Assembly: GCA_025084515.1 (NCBI GenBank)
Contig: JAJAGP010003194.1
Span: 17,339-81,338, forward strand
Length of the DNA stretch: 64,000 bases
Direction: 5' to 3'
From: Ancistrus triradiatus
Lineage: Eukaryota > Chordata > Actinopteri > Siluriformes > Loricariidae
Below the pieces are notes generated by a model, which saw only the letters and a list, made by a program, of their open reading frames with translations, did not search any database and was not told the origin of the DNA. The position numbers and the translations under genes were made by a program. Below, in pieces: positions 31,298-42,291 of this stretch (positions are counted from its first letter, which is position 1; each line of letters opens with the position of its first letter).

Positions 31298-34120
31298 TCA
31301 AATATTTGAAGGCTCCTCAAAGACCTGAGTAGATAAGTGTGTTTTTAGTCTGGACTTGAAGATCAAGAGTGAGTTTGAATCACGAACAGTGACAGGGAGG
31401 CTATTCCAAAGGTGAGGGGCCATGTATGAGAACGCTCTTCCCCCTGCAGTGACTTTTTTAATCCTAGGGACTACAAGTAACCCTGCACCTTGTGAACGAA
31501 GTAAGCGTGATGGGTTATAGTGCTGAATTAGTTCACCTAAATACCGCGGTGCAAGGCCATGCAGCGCCTTATAGGTTAGTAATAAAATTTTATAATCAGT
31601 ACGAAATTTAATAGGCAGCCAGTGCAAAGATGATAGAACGGGACTAATATGGTCAAACTTCCTAGTTCTAGTAAGCACTCGTGCTGCTGCATTTTGTACC
31701 AACTGGAGCTTGTTAAAGGATCTACCAGAGCAACCAGCAAAAAGGGCATTACAGTAATCTAACCTTGCAGTTATAAACGCATGGATCAGTTTTTCAGCAT
31801 CAATAACGGAAAGTATATTTCTTATTTTTGTGATATTACACAGTTGAAAAAAAGCAACTCTGGTGATATCACTAATGTGTGCATCAAAAGAGAGGTCTGA
31901 ATCCATTGTGACACCCAAGTTTTTTACTACTGAGCTGGGGGTGACAGAGAAAGCGTTAATATTTAACACTAGATTAGTCAGCTTCTCCCTTGCAGCCTTT
32001 GGACCAACAAGTAATACTTCAGTTTTATCTGAATTCAGTAAAAGTAAGTTACACGACATCCAGTCTTTTATGTCGTTAAATCCTCAATCTTACTGAGTCT
32101 GTTGATTTTGTTTGGTTTGGCGGATATGCACAACTGTGTGTCATCTGCATAACAGTGGAAGTTAATTCCATGTTTATCAATAATATTCCCTAAGGGTAGA
32201 ATGCAAAGAGTAAATAATAGAGGTCCCAACACTGACCCCTGGGGAACGCCATACTTTACTTTTGTAGTATCCGAGCATGAATTATTTACAAGGACAAACT
32301 GTGAGCGATCACTCAGATAGGATTCAAACCAGGAGAGAGCAAGACCTTTAATACCTACTGTGTTTTCTAGCCTTTCCAATAAAATATTATGATCTACAGT
32401 ATCAAATGCTGCACTAAGATCTTATAGAACAAGGAGAGAAACACATCCATTATCGGAGGACATTAACAGATCATTAACTACCCTAACTAATGCGGTTTCT
32501 GTACTGTGGTTAGATCTGAATCCTGACTGAAATGTTTCATGAATATTATTTCTGTGTAAGTAAGAGCATAATTGTTGGGAAACGACTTTTTCTAGAACCT
32601 TAGAGATAAAAGGAAGGTTAGATATTGGCCTATAGTTAGCCAGTACAAGTGGATCAAGATTAGGTTTTTTAATCAGGGGCCTAATAACTGCACATTTAAA
32701 AGACTTTGGTACGTATCCAAGGTTAAGGAATGAATTTATTATAATAAGCAGGTGTTCTATAATGGCAGGGATTAGATCTTTAAGTAAGCGTGTTGGTATA
32801 GGGTCCAGTAGACATGATGGGGATTTTGAACAACTAATTAATTTAGTTAGTTCAATTTGGGAGATCGCATTAAAGGAATGTAGTTGTAAAACATTGTTAG
32901 ATAGGCCTTCAGCACTCATGTTCCTCAGGGAGAGTTGCTGCTTGCTATGGGGATGGACATTCTGATTTTCACGTCGTATTGTTTCTATCTTATCATTAAA
33001 AAATATTAGGAAATCATTACTGGTGTACACCGACGGTATAATAGGTTCCAATATAGGTGCATTCCCAGTGAGTTTTGATACAGTGTCAAAGAGGAATCTT
33101 GGATTATTGTTGTCACTGTGTATTAAAAAATGAGAAATATTCTGATTTAGATTTTTTAAGGGCATGTTTGTATTCAGTAAGGGCATCTTTCCATGCCAAC
33201 TTATAAACTTCCAGTGTAGTGTGTCGTCATTTGCGCTCTAATTTTCGTGCAGTTTGTTTTAGAGCACGTGTACGATCATTATAACCCAAGGTGACAGCCT
33301 TTTAGCCCTTGATCATTTTGGTTTTAACTGGTGCTACAGTGTCTAAGGTTGTGCGTCTAACCATTGGATGCCTGTTCAAGTTGTTCAGGGCTCTACGGTG
33401 ACAAGTTCATTAGTTCTGGGAGTTATTAGTGAAAGCAGCTGCAGTAGCAGACGTAATAGTACGTTTAAGATTTAGGACAACGCACTGAACAAATCTTACT
33501 GGTTAGACACAGATCACATAGTAGGAGAGAGTGATCTGAGATTAAATCACTTTGTGGTATAACAGCAAGCTTGTCAATATCGATGCCAAGTGTTAGTATT
33601 AAATCTAAGGTATGATTTACAGCGGTGGGTAGGACCTATTACATTCTGGGTGATACCCATAGATTTTATAATGGGAATCAAATGCAATTTTAAGAGGATC
33701 ATTCTCGTTTTCATAATGAATATTAAAGTCTCCAACAATTAAAGCCTTATCAGTTTTGTTAGTAGTAATTTAGAAATAAAGTCTGCAAACTCTTGTAGAA
33801 ATTCAGAGTAAGGACCAGGGGGCCGATAAATTGTAATGAGCATAAACAAGGTGGGTTTTTTTATTCGATGATGTTTGATTAACTACATCAGCTACAAAGG
33901 AGTTAGGCATGCAAGTCGTTTTTATATTAAGGTCTATATATTTGTCGTATATTGTAGCTACACCCTCCTCCACGACCATTACGACGTGGTTTAAGTATAT
34001 AACTATATCCAGGAGGAGCTGCTTCATTTAAACCTACAAAATTCATTAGGTCTCATCCAGGTTTCAGTAAAACAAAGTACACTAAGACCATTATCTGTGA
34101 TCATTTCATTCACAAGTAAG
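31298..34120 (-). pseudogene. L2-3 ORF2: AP endonuclease and reverse transcriptase, broken
   Basis: From the right: endonuclease pieces (GGGVATIYDKY-like at about 33960, SMGITQNVIGPTHR at about 33640), then a stretch with many stops (33190-33560). The reverse transcriptase follows in three open blocks: 32422-33186 (LLDPIPTRLLKDLIP, ANYRPISNLPFISKVLEK, FRSNHSTETALVRV), 32068-32379 (YGVPQGSVLGPLLF, CYADDTQL catalytic box intact) and 31298-32059 (LLLNSDKTEVLLVG, KNLGVTMDSD, LDYCNALFAGC, HWLPIKFRTDYK, down to FKSRLKTHLSTQVFEEP). The last block is a clean 253-residue frame. The endonuclease is more decayed than the C-terminal half. Confidence 0.92.
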
Positions 34121-34305
34121 GCTTTAGAACGCCAGTGATCTAATGTTTAGTAGTCCTAACTTTTACTCTGACTTTTATTATTGTTTTTATCAGGATCATT
34201 TGAACTAATAATAATTAGGTTGTTTAAACAAACTTTATGAGAGCGTTTGGGTTTTATAGACGGCATGAGGAACAGACACGGTTTCAATAGTTTTTGGGCC
34301 CCGAG

Positions 34306-35376
34306 TCATTTCTTATGGTTATTATGCATCGTGTAGAACATATTGTCCGCTAGAACCTGTGTACCTAGGTTACTGGGGTGAATTCCGTCATACTTAAAAA
34401 AGGAAGGACGATTCCAAAAGAGATTAAAATTATCAATAAAAACAAGCTTACGTGAAGAACAGGTCTCCTGTAGCCAGCTGTGCAGACTCAAAGTGTGACT
34501 GAAGCATCCAATTCCTCTTCCCAGACTCGGGATGGGTCCGGAGATGAAAATACGTTTTCCGCATGATTCAAGAAATCTAAACAAGCCATTGAAATCCTGC
34601 TTCAGGACCTCTGACCTCTGATCTCGAATATTATTACATCCAGCGTGGATAATCACATTCTGGACTGAGGTGTATTTCTCCAGGAAAAAGGGGAGCTGAA
34701 GAAGAATGTCCGCAACTTTGGCTCCACTAAACGAGTGGACCACAGCAGAACTTCTCCTGATATTCCTCACTATGGAGTCTCCCACAATCAGTGTTGCTGG
34801 TGGAGGAGGCCGAGATGAGGCTCCGGTGCGACCAGCAGAATTAAAACGCCGGGATGAGGATTCCTGGAATCGGCCTTGGCTATGAGCATACGGCCTGCTG
34901 CTTTTGATCTCCCTAACCTGCGGTGGCGACTAGACAGGTATCATGGGTGCATTGACTAAATTTGAGGACTGCGGAGGGACGTCACATTCTTCTAAAACCG
35001 AAAACCTGTTTCCCAAAGCAATGCTGTAATGTTGGGTCGGGAGCTGAGGATGGTGGTCGGAGTGCCTGCCACTTCGCTTTCCCCCGCGGGCTGGTTTCCA
35101 CGGGTCTGGTTCACACGGTGTGGAACGGCTTACCAATTTCGGCCGCGCACCCAGTTGTGACCATGGTTTAGTGGCCTGCACAGTTTCTGGTCGCGGAGCA
35201 GTGGTGTCCAAAGCAGCTACAACAGCCATATCGTTGACCGTAGCTAGTGAGGAGTCAATTATGTCCTCATCCTGCTTAATCTGGTGCAATAAGGTTATCC
35301 TGCCCTCAAGCTCCGCGATTTTCTCATAAAGACATGCATAGCTGAGGCAGCAAGTTGGAGAAGATATTGGGGACAT
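34306..35376 (-). pseudogene. L2-3 ORF1 with coiled coil and SGNH esterase domain, broken
   Basis: The N-terminal frame 34930-35376 starts MSPISSPTCCLSYACLYEKI, with a short coiled-coil (IAELEGRITLLHQIKQDED) and a basic region (KPARGGKRSGRHSDHH). After a frame break, 34306-34785 carries the esterase domain: MGDSIVRN (GDS, nucleophile Ser), HAGCNNIRDQ (GCNN in place of the usual G-x-ND) and KYDGIHPSNLG (Asp and His). The copy at 24011-24880 keeps GAND instead. The domain is typical of CR1/L2-type ORF1; here the oxyanion Asp is changed. Confidence 0.85.
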
Positions 35377-35701
35377 ATTAGCTCTTAGATTAACAAAAAG
35401 ACAGGCTAGATGGAGATTTTGATATAAATTTAGGTTAAACTTGGTTGCTGCGACCGTTTTACGTTGTCAGCAACCAAAAATTCACGTGCCAAGACACAGA
35501 CCGTGTCTGTGAGCCAAACTTGGTGGTGGCTAGTGCAAGTGGCGAGTGAACCTAACAATTAGATTTGATTTGATTTTTAGTTCAAATTTAGTAAAGGAGA
35601 AAAAAAATGCGAAGAATTGCTTAACCGGCTGCTAGTTGCTGCTAACAAACAGCTGCAAACAAACAACGCGCGCTACGACAGGAACTGATGTCAACCTGAA
35701 A

Positions 35702-36450
35702 CTTCAGCCAGTTGAACGCTCGATTGGCCTCGGGTGTAATAGAAAGGGGCTCTTGGTCGAGGTAAGGGCAGTGAGTGGGGCCGTGACCTTGCTGTAGTCA
35801 CAGATGAAGCGGCGATAGAAGTTTGCGAAGACTAGAAATCGCTGCAGGTCCTTGCACCCGGGGGGGTAGGCCATTCTGCTACTGCGTGGATCTTTTCTGG
35901 GTCCGCCTTGATGCTGCCCCTCTGGATGATGAAGCCGAGGAAGGATACTGAGTTCTGATGAAACTCGCACTTCTCGGCCTTGACAAAGGGCTTATTATCC
36001 AAGAGGCGGGAGAGGACCTGGCGGACGTGGGTGATGTGTTGGTCCTTCGATCGGGAGAAGATCAGGATGTCGTCTAAGTAGACAAACACACACCGGTTGA
36101 GATAGTCGCACAACACATCGTTCACAAGGCCCTGAAACACCGCCGGGGCGTTGGAGAGGCCGAACGGCATCACCCTGTATTCGAAGTGGCCCAGAGGTGT
36201 ATTGAAGGCTGTCTTCCACTCATCTCCCTCGCAGATGTGGAAAAGGTGGTAGGCCTTGCACAGGTCCAACTTCGTGAAGATGGTGGCCCCCTGCAACAGG
36301 TCAAACGCAGAGGAGATTAAGGGGAAGAGGGTAATGCTCCCAGCCAGTGATGCTGTTGAGGCCCCCCGGTAGTCGATACAGAGCCTTGCGGCCAGGCCGT
36401 CAGCGATGTATTCCTCCATTGCCTCCCTTTCGCTCCGCGAGAGCAGGTAA
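35702..36450 (-). pseudogene. Gypsy-A reverse transcriptase
   Basis: The minus frame 35832-36419 reads LCIDYRGASTAS (degenerate), FTKLDLCKAYHLFHICEGDE, KTAFNTPLGHFEYRVMPFGL, then CVFVYLDDILIFSRS with the YLDD catalytic box intact, and SFLGFIIQRGSIKADPEKI. A shift after TCSDF leads to FANFYRRFICDYSKVTAPLT in 35704-35970. It runs into EANRAFNWLKALF, which is cut by the L2 insertion at 35701/35702 and resumes left of 30490. Confidence 0.93.
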
Positions 36451-37000
36451 AGTCAGCTGGTAAGGTGGCCCCTGCAAGGAGCTCGATGGCGCAATCATAT
36501 GGCCGGTGCGGGGGAAGGCTCCTGGCCTGGTCTTTGCTGAATACCTGCCATAGGTCTTGGTACTCCATGGGCACGTTAGTGAGGTCCACCAGTTCCATGG
36601 GCAGAGAAGTGCGAGCAGGAGACCTGGAGGCCAGAAGCACTGAACGGAGGCAGTGACCTCTGGTCTCTGTCCAGTTGATGGCCGGGCAGTGAAGGGCCAG
36701 CCACGGGTGTCCCAGAACCAGCAGAGTGTGAGGAGAGCGGATGAGAGCAAAGGAGATGGTCTGCTGGTGGTTGCTGGCCAGGACTGAGGGCAGGGGCGAG
36801 CAGTCTGCCATCTAGTGTATAAGCCCGTGTGGGGTTGTCCAGGTCTACCAAGGGAACACCTAGCTGGGCCAAAAGTTCTTGGTCCATGAGGTTCTCCTCG
36901 GCCCCCGAGTTGACCAGGGCTTCCACTGAGTGCGTAATGCCGGGCATGCACAGGATAGCCGGAAGGGTGAAGAACGGTCAGCTCGCAGTGAGGGGCTTAG
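36451..37000 (-). pseudogene. Gypsy-A aspartic protease, active site lost
   Basis: The minus frame 36576-36947 reads THSVEALVNSGAEENLMDQE. The family motif here is D-S-G, and this copy has N-S-G, so the catalytic Asp is gone. A shift then leads to FGHPWLALHCPAINWT-like sequence in the frame 36317-36811, which continues toward the reverse transcriptase (YQDLWQVFSKDQARSLPPHR). Confidence 0.88.
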
Positions 37001-38111
37001 CATGTGGGCTCGTCAGGACCCCAAAACTCACTGACGAGCCTGGTCTTTTGGCCGAGCGACTGAGTGTTGGATGCAGTGGACCGATTCCCCACAGTAAGCG
37101 CAGAGTCCCAGTTCTCGACGCCGGGCCCATTCTGAGGCCGAGAGTCATGCATGACCCAACTGCATGGGTTCGGTGTCCTCCATGTTGCGCGGGGGAGGCG
37201 ATGGTGAGGGGACGGGCCCCGAGGCTACAGGTCTGGTGCGCACAGCTGGGGTCACCTGGGCAGAATGCGAGGCCCTCTCCAGCCTATGCCTGTGCATGCA
37301 TCGGTCCAGGCAGATGGCCAGGTTTACCAGCGCCTGCAGGCCAGGGGGGTCATCACGCACCGCTAACTCATCTCGAAGACGGTCGGATAAGCCAGACCGG
37401 AAGGCCTCGCATAAAGTGGACTCATTCCATCCGCGGCCAATGGCCAGAACTCCACGGCGTAGTCAGAGACTGATCGGGAGCCCTGACTGAGGCTCATGAG
37501 TCGCCCCGATGCTGCTTCCCCTTGGTTCAGGTGGTCAAAAACCGGCCAGAACCGGAGCAGGAAGTTGGCGAACGGGAGCTCCTCTAACCCGACTCGAGAG
37601 AGAACGGCCTCAGCCCATGTTAGAGCCCTGCCCTGAAGGAGGCCCACAACATATGACATCGATATGACCTTATTGACATCGAAGGCCAACAGATGCTGCC
37701 GGAACACCAGATTGCATTGCATCAGGAAGCCCCGGCACTTAGTGAGGTCCCCAGAGAAGGGCTCAGGGTGGGTGATGGGGGGTTCCAATCCTGGATGTGA
37801 TGTTGCAGTGGCCTAGGTTCCCATTGGCGACCCAGCCGGTGGTTACAGGGGGGCAGTGGAGCTCCTGGAGGATGGAGGAGAGACATCAACAGTCGAGGAG
37901 GTCTGGCTCCCGGCCGCAAGGTCACCGCTCTGAAAAGGAGAGAGAGCTGGTTAATAGAGGTGGTTAAGCACGCAAGTTGGCGATTAAGGAAACGGTTGGA
38001 CTCCAGCAGGGAGCCCAGCAGCTTGTCATGCTGCTGGAGCCAGACCTGCTGGCTGTCCAAATCCATCTCCACAGGAACAGACTGGGCTGTCTGTTGATCT
38101 GCGGGTTCCAT
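37001..38111 (-). pseudogene. Gypsy-A gag
   Basis: It starts at ATG 38111 (MEPADQQTAQSVPVEMDLDS), soon after the presumed LTR end at 38129. A shift near 37790 leads to the capsid-like part in 37363-37788 (PEPFSGDLTKCRGFLMQCNL, FDHLNQGEAASGRLMSLSQG, SVSDYAVEFWPLA). A zinc knuckle at about 37045-37115 reads CAYCGESVHCIQHS, where the last Cys of the CCHC motif is Ser. It is broken. Confidence 0.88.
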
Positions 38112-38128
38112 CTTCAGCCAGATTATTC

Positions 38129-38342
38129 TGTTAGGAGGGGGTTGGAGAGCCCTCCAATAAATACTAAATAATTGGAACCCCAAATGCAGCTCAGGAGACA
38201 GACCACGATGTAAGAGATAATGAGGGTATTTATTGAACAAATAAGCAAAGCAAGAGAAAACTTAGTGGTGTGGAGGAAGTGTGTCGAGCCCAGGAAGCTG
38301 GCTGACGAGGGTGATTGCACGGTCATTGAGAGGAGCACCAAG
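38129..38342 (-). repeat. Gypsy-A 5' LTR remnant
   Basis: It matches 27127-27330. On the minus strand it ends ...CCTAACA at 38129, followed by a short leader and the gag ATG. It is cut off at about 38342, where sequence related to the array element begins. Confidence 0.75.
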
Positions 38343-39600
38343 GAGCACCGTGACCAAAAACTCTCCTAGCCTGTCTGACACGCTCAGGGTTGAGCATATG
38401 GCATCCAGGGAGGCACCAGTAAGCAGGAATCGGCAACAAATAGGGGCTAAATGGGAGGGTGGGCCAACACGAGCCAGGCGTAAGGCTTGGTTCGGCCTTG
38501 GGACTAGCCACAAGCAGGTCAGGGGCAGAGCTTGGCGCAGGCGGTTCAAGGGCAGAGCTCGGTGCAGGTGGCTCGAGGGCAGAGCTGGGTGCAGGCGGCT
38601 CAGGGGCGGAGCTCAGCATTGGGGGCTCAGGGGTGGAGCTCAGTGCTGGTGGGTTAGAAACGGGGCTAGTACCAACAAGCACAAGGAAAAAGGTTGGGAC
38701 ATGTCGCCTGGCTGGTGAACAGACACCAATGAAATTGGCACCACGGTCAATGAAGGGGACCACGGCACAGGGGTCGGCGGTAACGACTGGTATGCAAAAG
38801 GTTCAAGTACGGAGCTAACATGCTCAGGTATGGAGATAAAGGGCGTGACGAGCTCAGGTACAGAGATGGGCTGCACCAGCTGCTCAGGGACGGAGCTAAA
38901 GGGCGCAGTGTGCTCAGGTACAGTGCTGGGCAGTGCTAACTGCTCAGCTAAAGGTAAGCTCAGGTATGGAGCTGGCAGAGCCAACTGCTCAGGTACGAAG
39001 CTAAGAGGAGCAGCAAGCTCAGGTACGGAGCTGGGCAGCGCTAACTGCTCAGGTACAGAGCTAAGAGGTATGGCGAGCTCAGGTATGGAGCTGGAAGGTG
39101 CTAACTGCTCAGGTACAGAGCTAAAGGGCGCGGGGAGCTCAGGTATGGTGCTAGGCGGTGCTAGCCGCTCAAGTATGGAGCTGTGCACGGCGAGCTAAGG
39201 TACGGAGCTGAGCTGAGCTGAGCGGCACTAACTGCTCAAGTATGAATCTAAGGGGAGCTGGCCAAGCTAGAGGTGTAGGAGCAAAGTTCAAACTTGCCCT
39301 CCTTCTGGCCCACTCTGTCAGGCAGGTTTCAGCCTGGCTGGCCAGGTCATACAGATCGAACAAAAAAAAGAACAACCTGTCACTAACCTCCTCACTAAGG
39401 CCATGCTCAAATATTTGTCTGAGCACCTTGTCACAGAAAACGGTCTTTGCAGCCAGCTTGTGGAAGTCGTACCACTCAGCAACTGAAAAAACAAACAAGA
39501 AATAAACCAAACAAAAACGCATGCCATAAGCGTACAGCGCCCCTATGCTAAGGTACACTTACAGCGTGGCAGGGACGCAGTAGGAGAATACTTACTAGTT
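38343..39600 (-). mobile_element. Gag-like plus proline-rich repeat element (array copy 3)
   Basis: Minus strand, from the right: a gag-like segment (39310-39500) with SVAEWYDFHKLAAKTVF, LRQIFEHGLSEEVSDRL and LASQAETCLTEWARRR, the pattern of a Gypsy gag core. A linker follows, then SSVPEQLAPP-type 10-residue repeats (38800-39190), then looser SAPEPPAPSSALEPP repeats (38520-38660), ending NPERVRQARR at about 38390. A short (AGCTG)n run at about 39203-39222 shifts the frame between linker and array. The left edge has the same CTCAGGGTTGAGC segment as 1868-1880, so copies 1 and 3 share their organisation. I do not recognise the protein as any host gene. Confidence 0.65.
38800..39240 (-). repeat. 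Proline-rich tandem repeat array (copy 3)
   Basis: About fourteen units of about 30 bp beginning CTCAGGTAYGGAGCT, with one 12-bp shorter unit and one rearranged unit near 38940-38975. It is related to copies 1 and 2. Confidence 0.8.
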
Positions 39601-42004
39601 CCCAGGTGCAGACTGCACAATAACCGTGTCATTCTACAAGTTATAGGGACATTTATTATAGTACCAGTTGTGATATTTATATTTTCTTTAAATCATTGTC
39701 TGACAATATTTTGGAAAATGTATTTACATATAGTGCCATTTTTTTTCTTTGTCCTGTATTTAGTTGGGAAGTACTATAATGTTACCTGTCAACTATGATA
39801 CCCAGTAAGGAATATACTATGGAATTAACTATATGAGAAACACTGAGTGACACCAAGTTGCTGGACTGTTGGAAAAATAGCATTAAACAGTTCATTTATT
39901 TTTTATGAGAATATGAATTAACATGGATTAAATTAATGTTTCTATTCAACAAAACTGACACAGCAGTGATACACCATAGCTAAAATGCCAAAACAGTGGA
40001 CAAACTGATATTACAAGTGTGAAGACAAGCCCTGAAGAATTCTCAATATTCCTTTGGAAAATGACAACTGTTTTAAAAAGTCTACTAGGTTTGTGCAATG
40101 GCCAAATATTTATTGTTCAAGAACTTCTGTGATTTTTTGCTTGTTTGCTGCATTAAATGCTATTAATGATTTTTCTGGGTTCACAATTCAGTTTTTACAA
40201 GTACTGTACACTACATTATTCACATATACAGGTTATGATAATGATGCTATGATTTTCATCTCCTGCCCAGCATGAATAGCTTTTAGAAATTCAGCAATGG
40301 GTTGTTATTTTTGCAGTGATTGAGCCCAGACTGTAAGAAGGAGCAGCTGTCAAAGAAAATTAAGGACATTTTTTAAATAATCACTTATTATTAATGTCTA
40401 CGATTAAAAGCAGCCTACTTTAAACCCGGTTTTCTATACTTAATTTACCAAAGGTAGTAGAGATCACCCTAGACCCAAAGCTGAACATGGTGGATTCAGA
40501 GAGCTGTGCTTCCCTTTACAGAGTTAAATTCTCTTGACAATTGGCCATATGTCCATATTCTAACCTACATGAACATTATATATTTTTGGCAAAGCATGGA
40601 AAAGAAATGAATTTGGAAATGGAATCTCTTTAAAAATCAGGAAATGTTTCAGTCCCTTGGCACCCTAAATTTACCAGAGCACCAACCTATATGAAACCTG
40701 CAAAATGAGCAATAACATTTTTAAGTGTTGACAAGGTTGGTGGCTGAGGTTCAATTTTTTATATGGAGCTTACTGCAACCCACCACTGTGCCAGGTGCAG
40801 CTGACATCACATTACACAAAGATGGCTACATAATCCAAAGTGGAGCATGTGTAGAGCCCTTTGAGAATGTGACAGCTGGAAGCAATTGGCTGAGACAGGA
40901 GTGGGCAATCAACCTTTTGACAATGCAGTCAAGAGAAGAGCATTGTTTGGCCCAACAGTTGCCAGTGCAATCACATCTGGACTATTATAGCTTAAGGAGA
41001 GCTATCTAAGTGGTTAGCTAAAGCCCAGAGCATCATCACAAGTTGCTGTAACACTTAACAAAGGATAATTTTCTAAAAGTCCTGGCTGTAAAATAGGAGC
41101 TAGCAGCTGCATTAGATGTCTTACTATACAAAGTGATTTTAAAATGACTCACCAAATAGTCAGGGCTATTTGATTTTACACAATGGTTTATGGATGTTGA
41201 TTATGAAACCAGACAAACAGTTAAAGGTGATGCACCACATATGTACTAAATCTCCTAAAATGATTGTGTGTCCTTGTTGTTATGGCAACTGTAATTCAGA
41301 GATCAGAGATGGGGCTGCTGGGGCCAAAAACAGGCAGTTATGCATTGGTGTCCTGTGTAGATCAATATACTCCATTACACAGAGCTGAGGTTTTCCAGTG
41401 TTGCTACCTGGTTATTACCAGATGTGTACCTAAATATTTGGATGCTGCAACCATTGTTGCATTATTAACATTTTCTTTCCATTTCCATCTCGCTCTATTG
41501 AAGACTGACTTGTTAGATTAAGTACTGAGGTCCATTTTATCACAGGTGATTGAGAGCGTCATTCGTTTTGTGCTGTGCATTAGTTGCATCTTCTAGTACC
41601 TCTTAACAGGGTGGCCCTTCACCAACATTTTGGATCATCCAGGTAGATAACAAGCAGGTATGAATTTTATTTAAAAATCTGTCTCTTATATAGTGAATGC
41701 TAAGGCTTATAGTGCATGGACATTTGGGCATCATAGAAAAGATTTGCAATATGATTGTGGGAGCCATTATGCTAATTTTGGTAGATAAACTTTTAATTTT
41801 AAATCATGACCTTTAGCTGGGAAGCACAAAGAAAGTGGTGAGGAAAGTGCAGGGGAGAGCTTTGGTGAGCACATGGTTTTTCGACTATACTGGATCTGAA
41901 TGGATTACCTTGGGACACAAACAGTATTGGGTATGAATATATATATTTTTTGTCTACTTTGGATTACAAGTCTTTTTAAATAAAATGCACAAAACTTGAC
42001 ATTG
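39601..42004. other. No gene recognised
   Basis: 2.4 kb of AT-rich DNA. Open frames at 40725-41009 and 41170-41521 show no recognisable domain. No terminal repeats were identified. Confidence 0.5.
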
Positions 42005-42291
42005 TGTCACGACACGGATAGAAAGTAGAAGCCAGGTGTGAGTTTATTCAATAAACAGAGCAGTCAGATACAGGCGAGGCCAAAACCAGAAGATCAGTCC
42101 AAAATACAAAGCTGACAAAACCGAAACGCAAACCAGAACGGATAGTAGTTAAACGAAGAACCAGGGTCAAAACCAGAACAGCACAGAGGGTAGGTAAACG
42201 CTCAGAACTGTGATGCATAGCAAAACAAGACTTCGCAACAAATGCCCAAATCCGCCGGTCTTAAAAAGACAACGGAAACCACAAGAGATCA
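42005..42291 (-). repeat. Gypsy-B 3' LTR
   Basis: It starts TGTCACGAC at 42005. On the minus strand it begins TGATCTCTTGTGG at 42291, so the pol stop codon TGA overlaps its first bases. It has a TTTTTAAGACC TATA-like word (about 42255) and a GTTTATTGAATAAAC polyadenylation region (about 42045). Confidence 0.8.

Larger units (their letters stand above)
30491..35701 (-). mobile_element. L2 LINE (L2-3), near full length, inserted in Gypsy-A
   Basis: A 5.2-kb minus-strand L2. An 11-bp duplication CTTCAGCCAGT flanks it at 30480-30490 and 35702-35712. The 3' end is the complement of the GCGCTATATAAATACATTTG-type ending at 30491-30520. The 5' end begins just inside 35701. It contains ORF1 (34306-35376, broken) and ORF2 (about 31298-34100, broken). 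Its 3' UTR (30491-31300) differs from the other L2 copies in much of its length, so it belongs to a related subfamily. Confidence 0.93.
27127..38129 (-). mobile_element. Ty3/Gypsy chromodomain retrotransposon (Gypsy-A) with nested insertions
   Basis: The order along the minus strand is gag (from ATG 38111), protease, reverse transcriptase, RNase H, integrase, chromodomain, 3' LTR. This is the Ty3/Gypsy order. It is flanked by related LTR ends beginning TGTTAGGAGGGG at 27127 (left) and TGTTAGGAGGGGG at 38129 (right). Two later insertions split it: a solo LTR at 28045-28991 and an L2 LINE at 30491-35701. Removing both restores continuous coding similarity at each junction. Stops, shifts and lost catalytic residues make it inactive. 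Confidence 0.93.

Noticed and set aside
36829..37490. Long plus-strand ORFs opposite Gypsy-A gag and protease
   Set aside because: Antisense frames opened by GC-rich codon usage of the Gypsy coding strand, which carries the recognisable gag and protease motifs.
38640..39188. Host proline-rich secreted or mucin-like gene
   Set aside because: There is no signal peptide, and three copies are scattered among retroelement parts with adjacent gag-like and LTR sequence, so a transposon origin is far more likely.
40725..41521. Possible small genes at 40725-41009 and 41170-41521
   Set aside because: No recognisable domain, no splice context and no repeat support; consistent with chance frames in AT-rich DNA.
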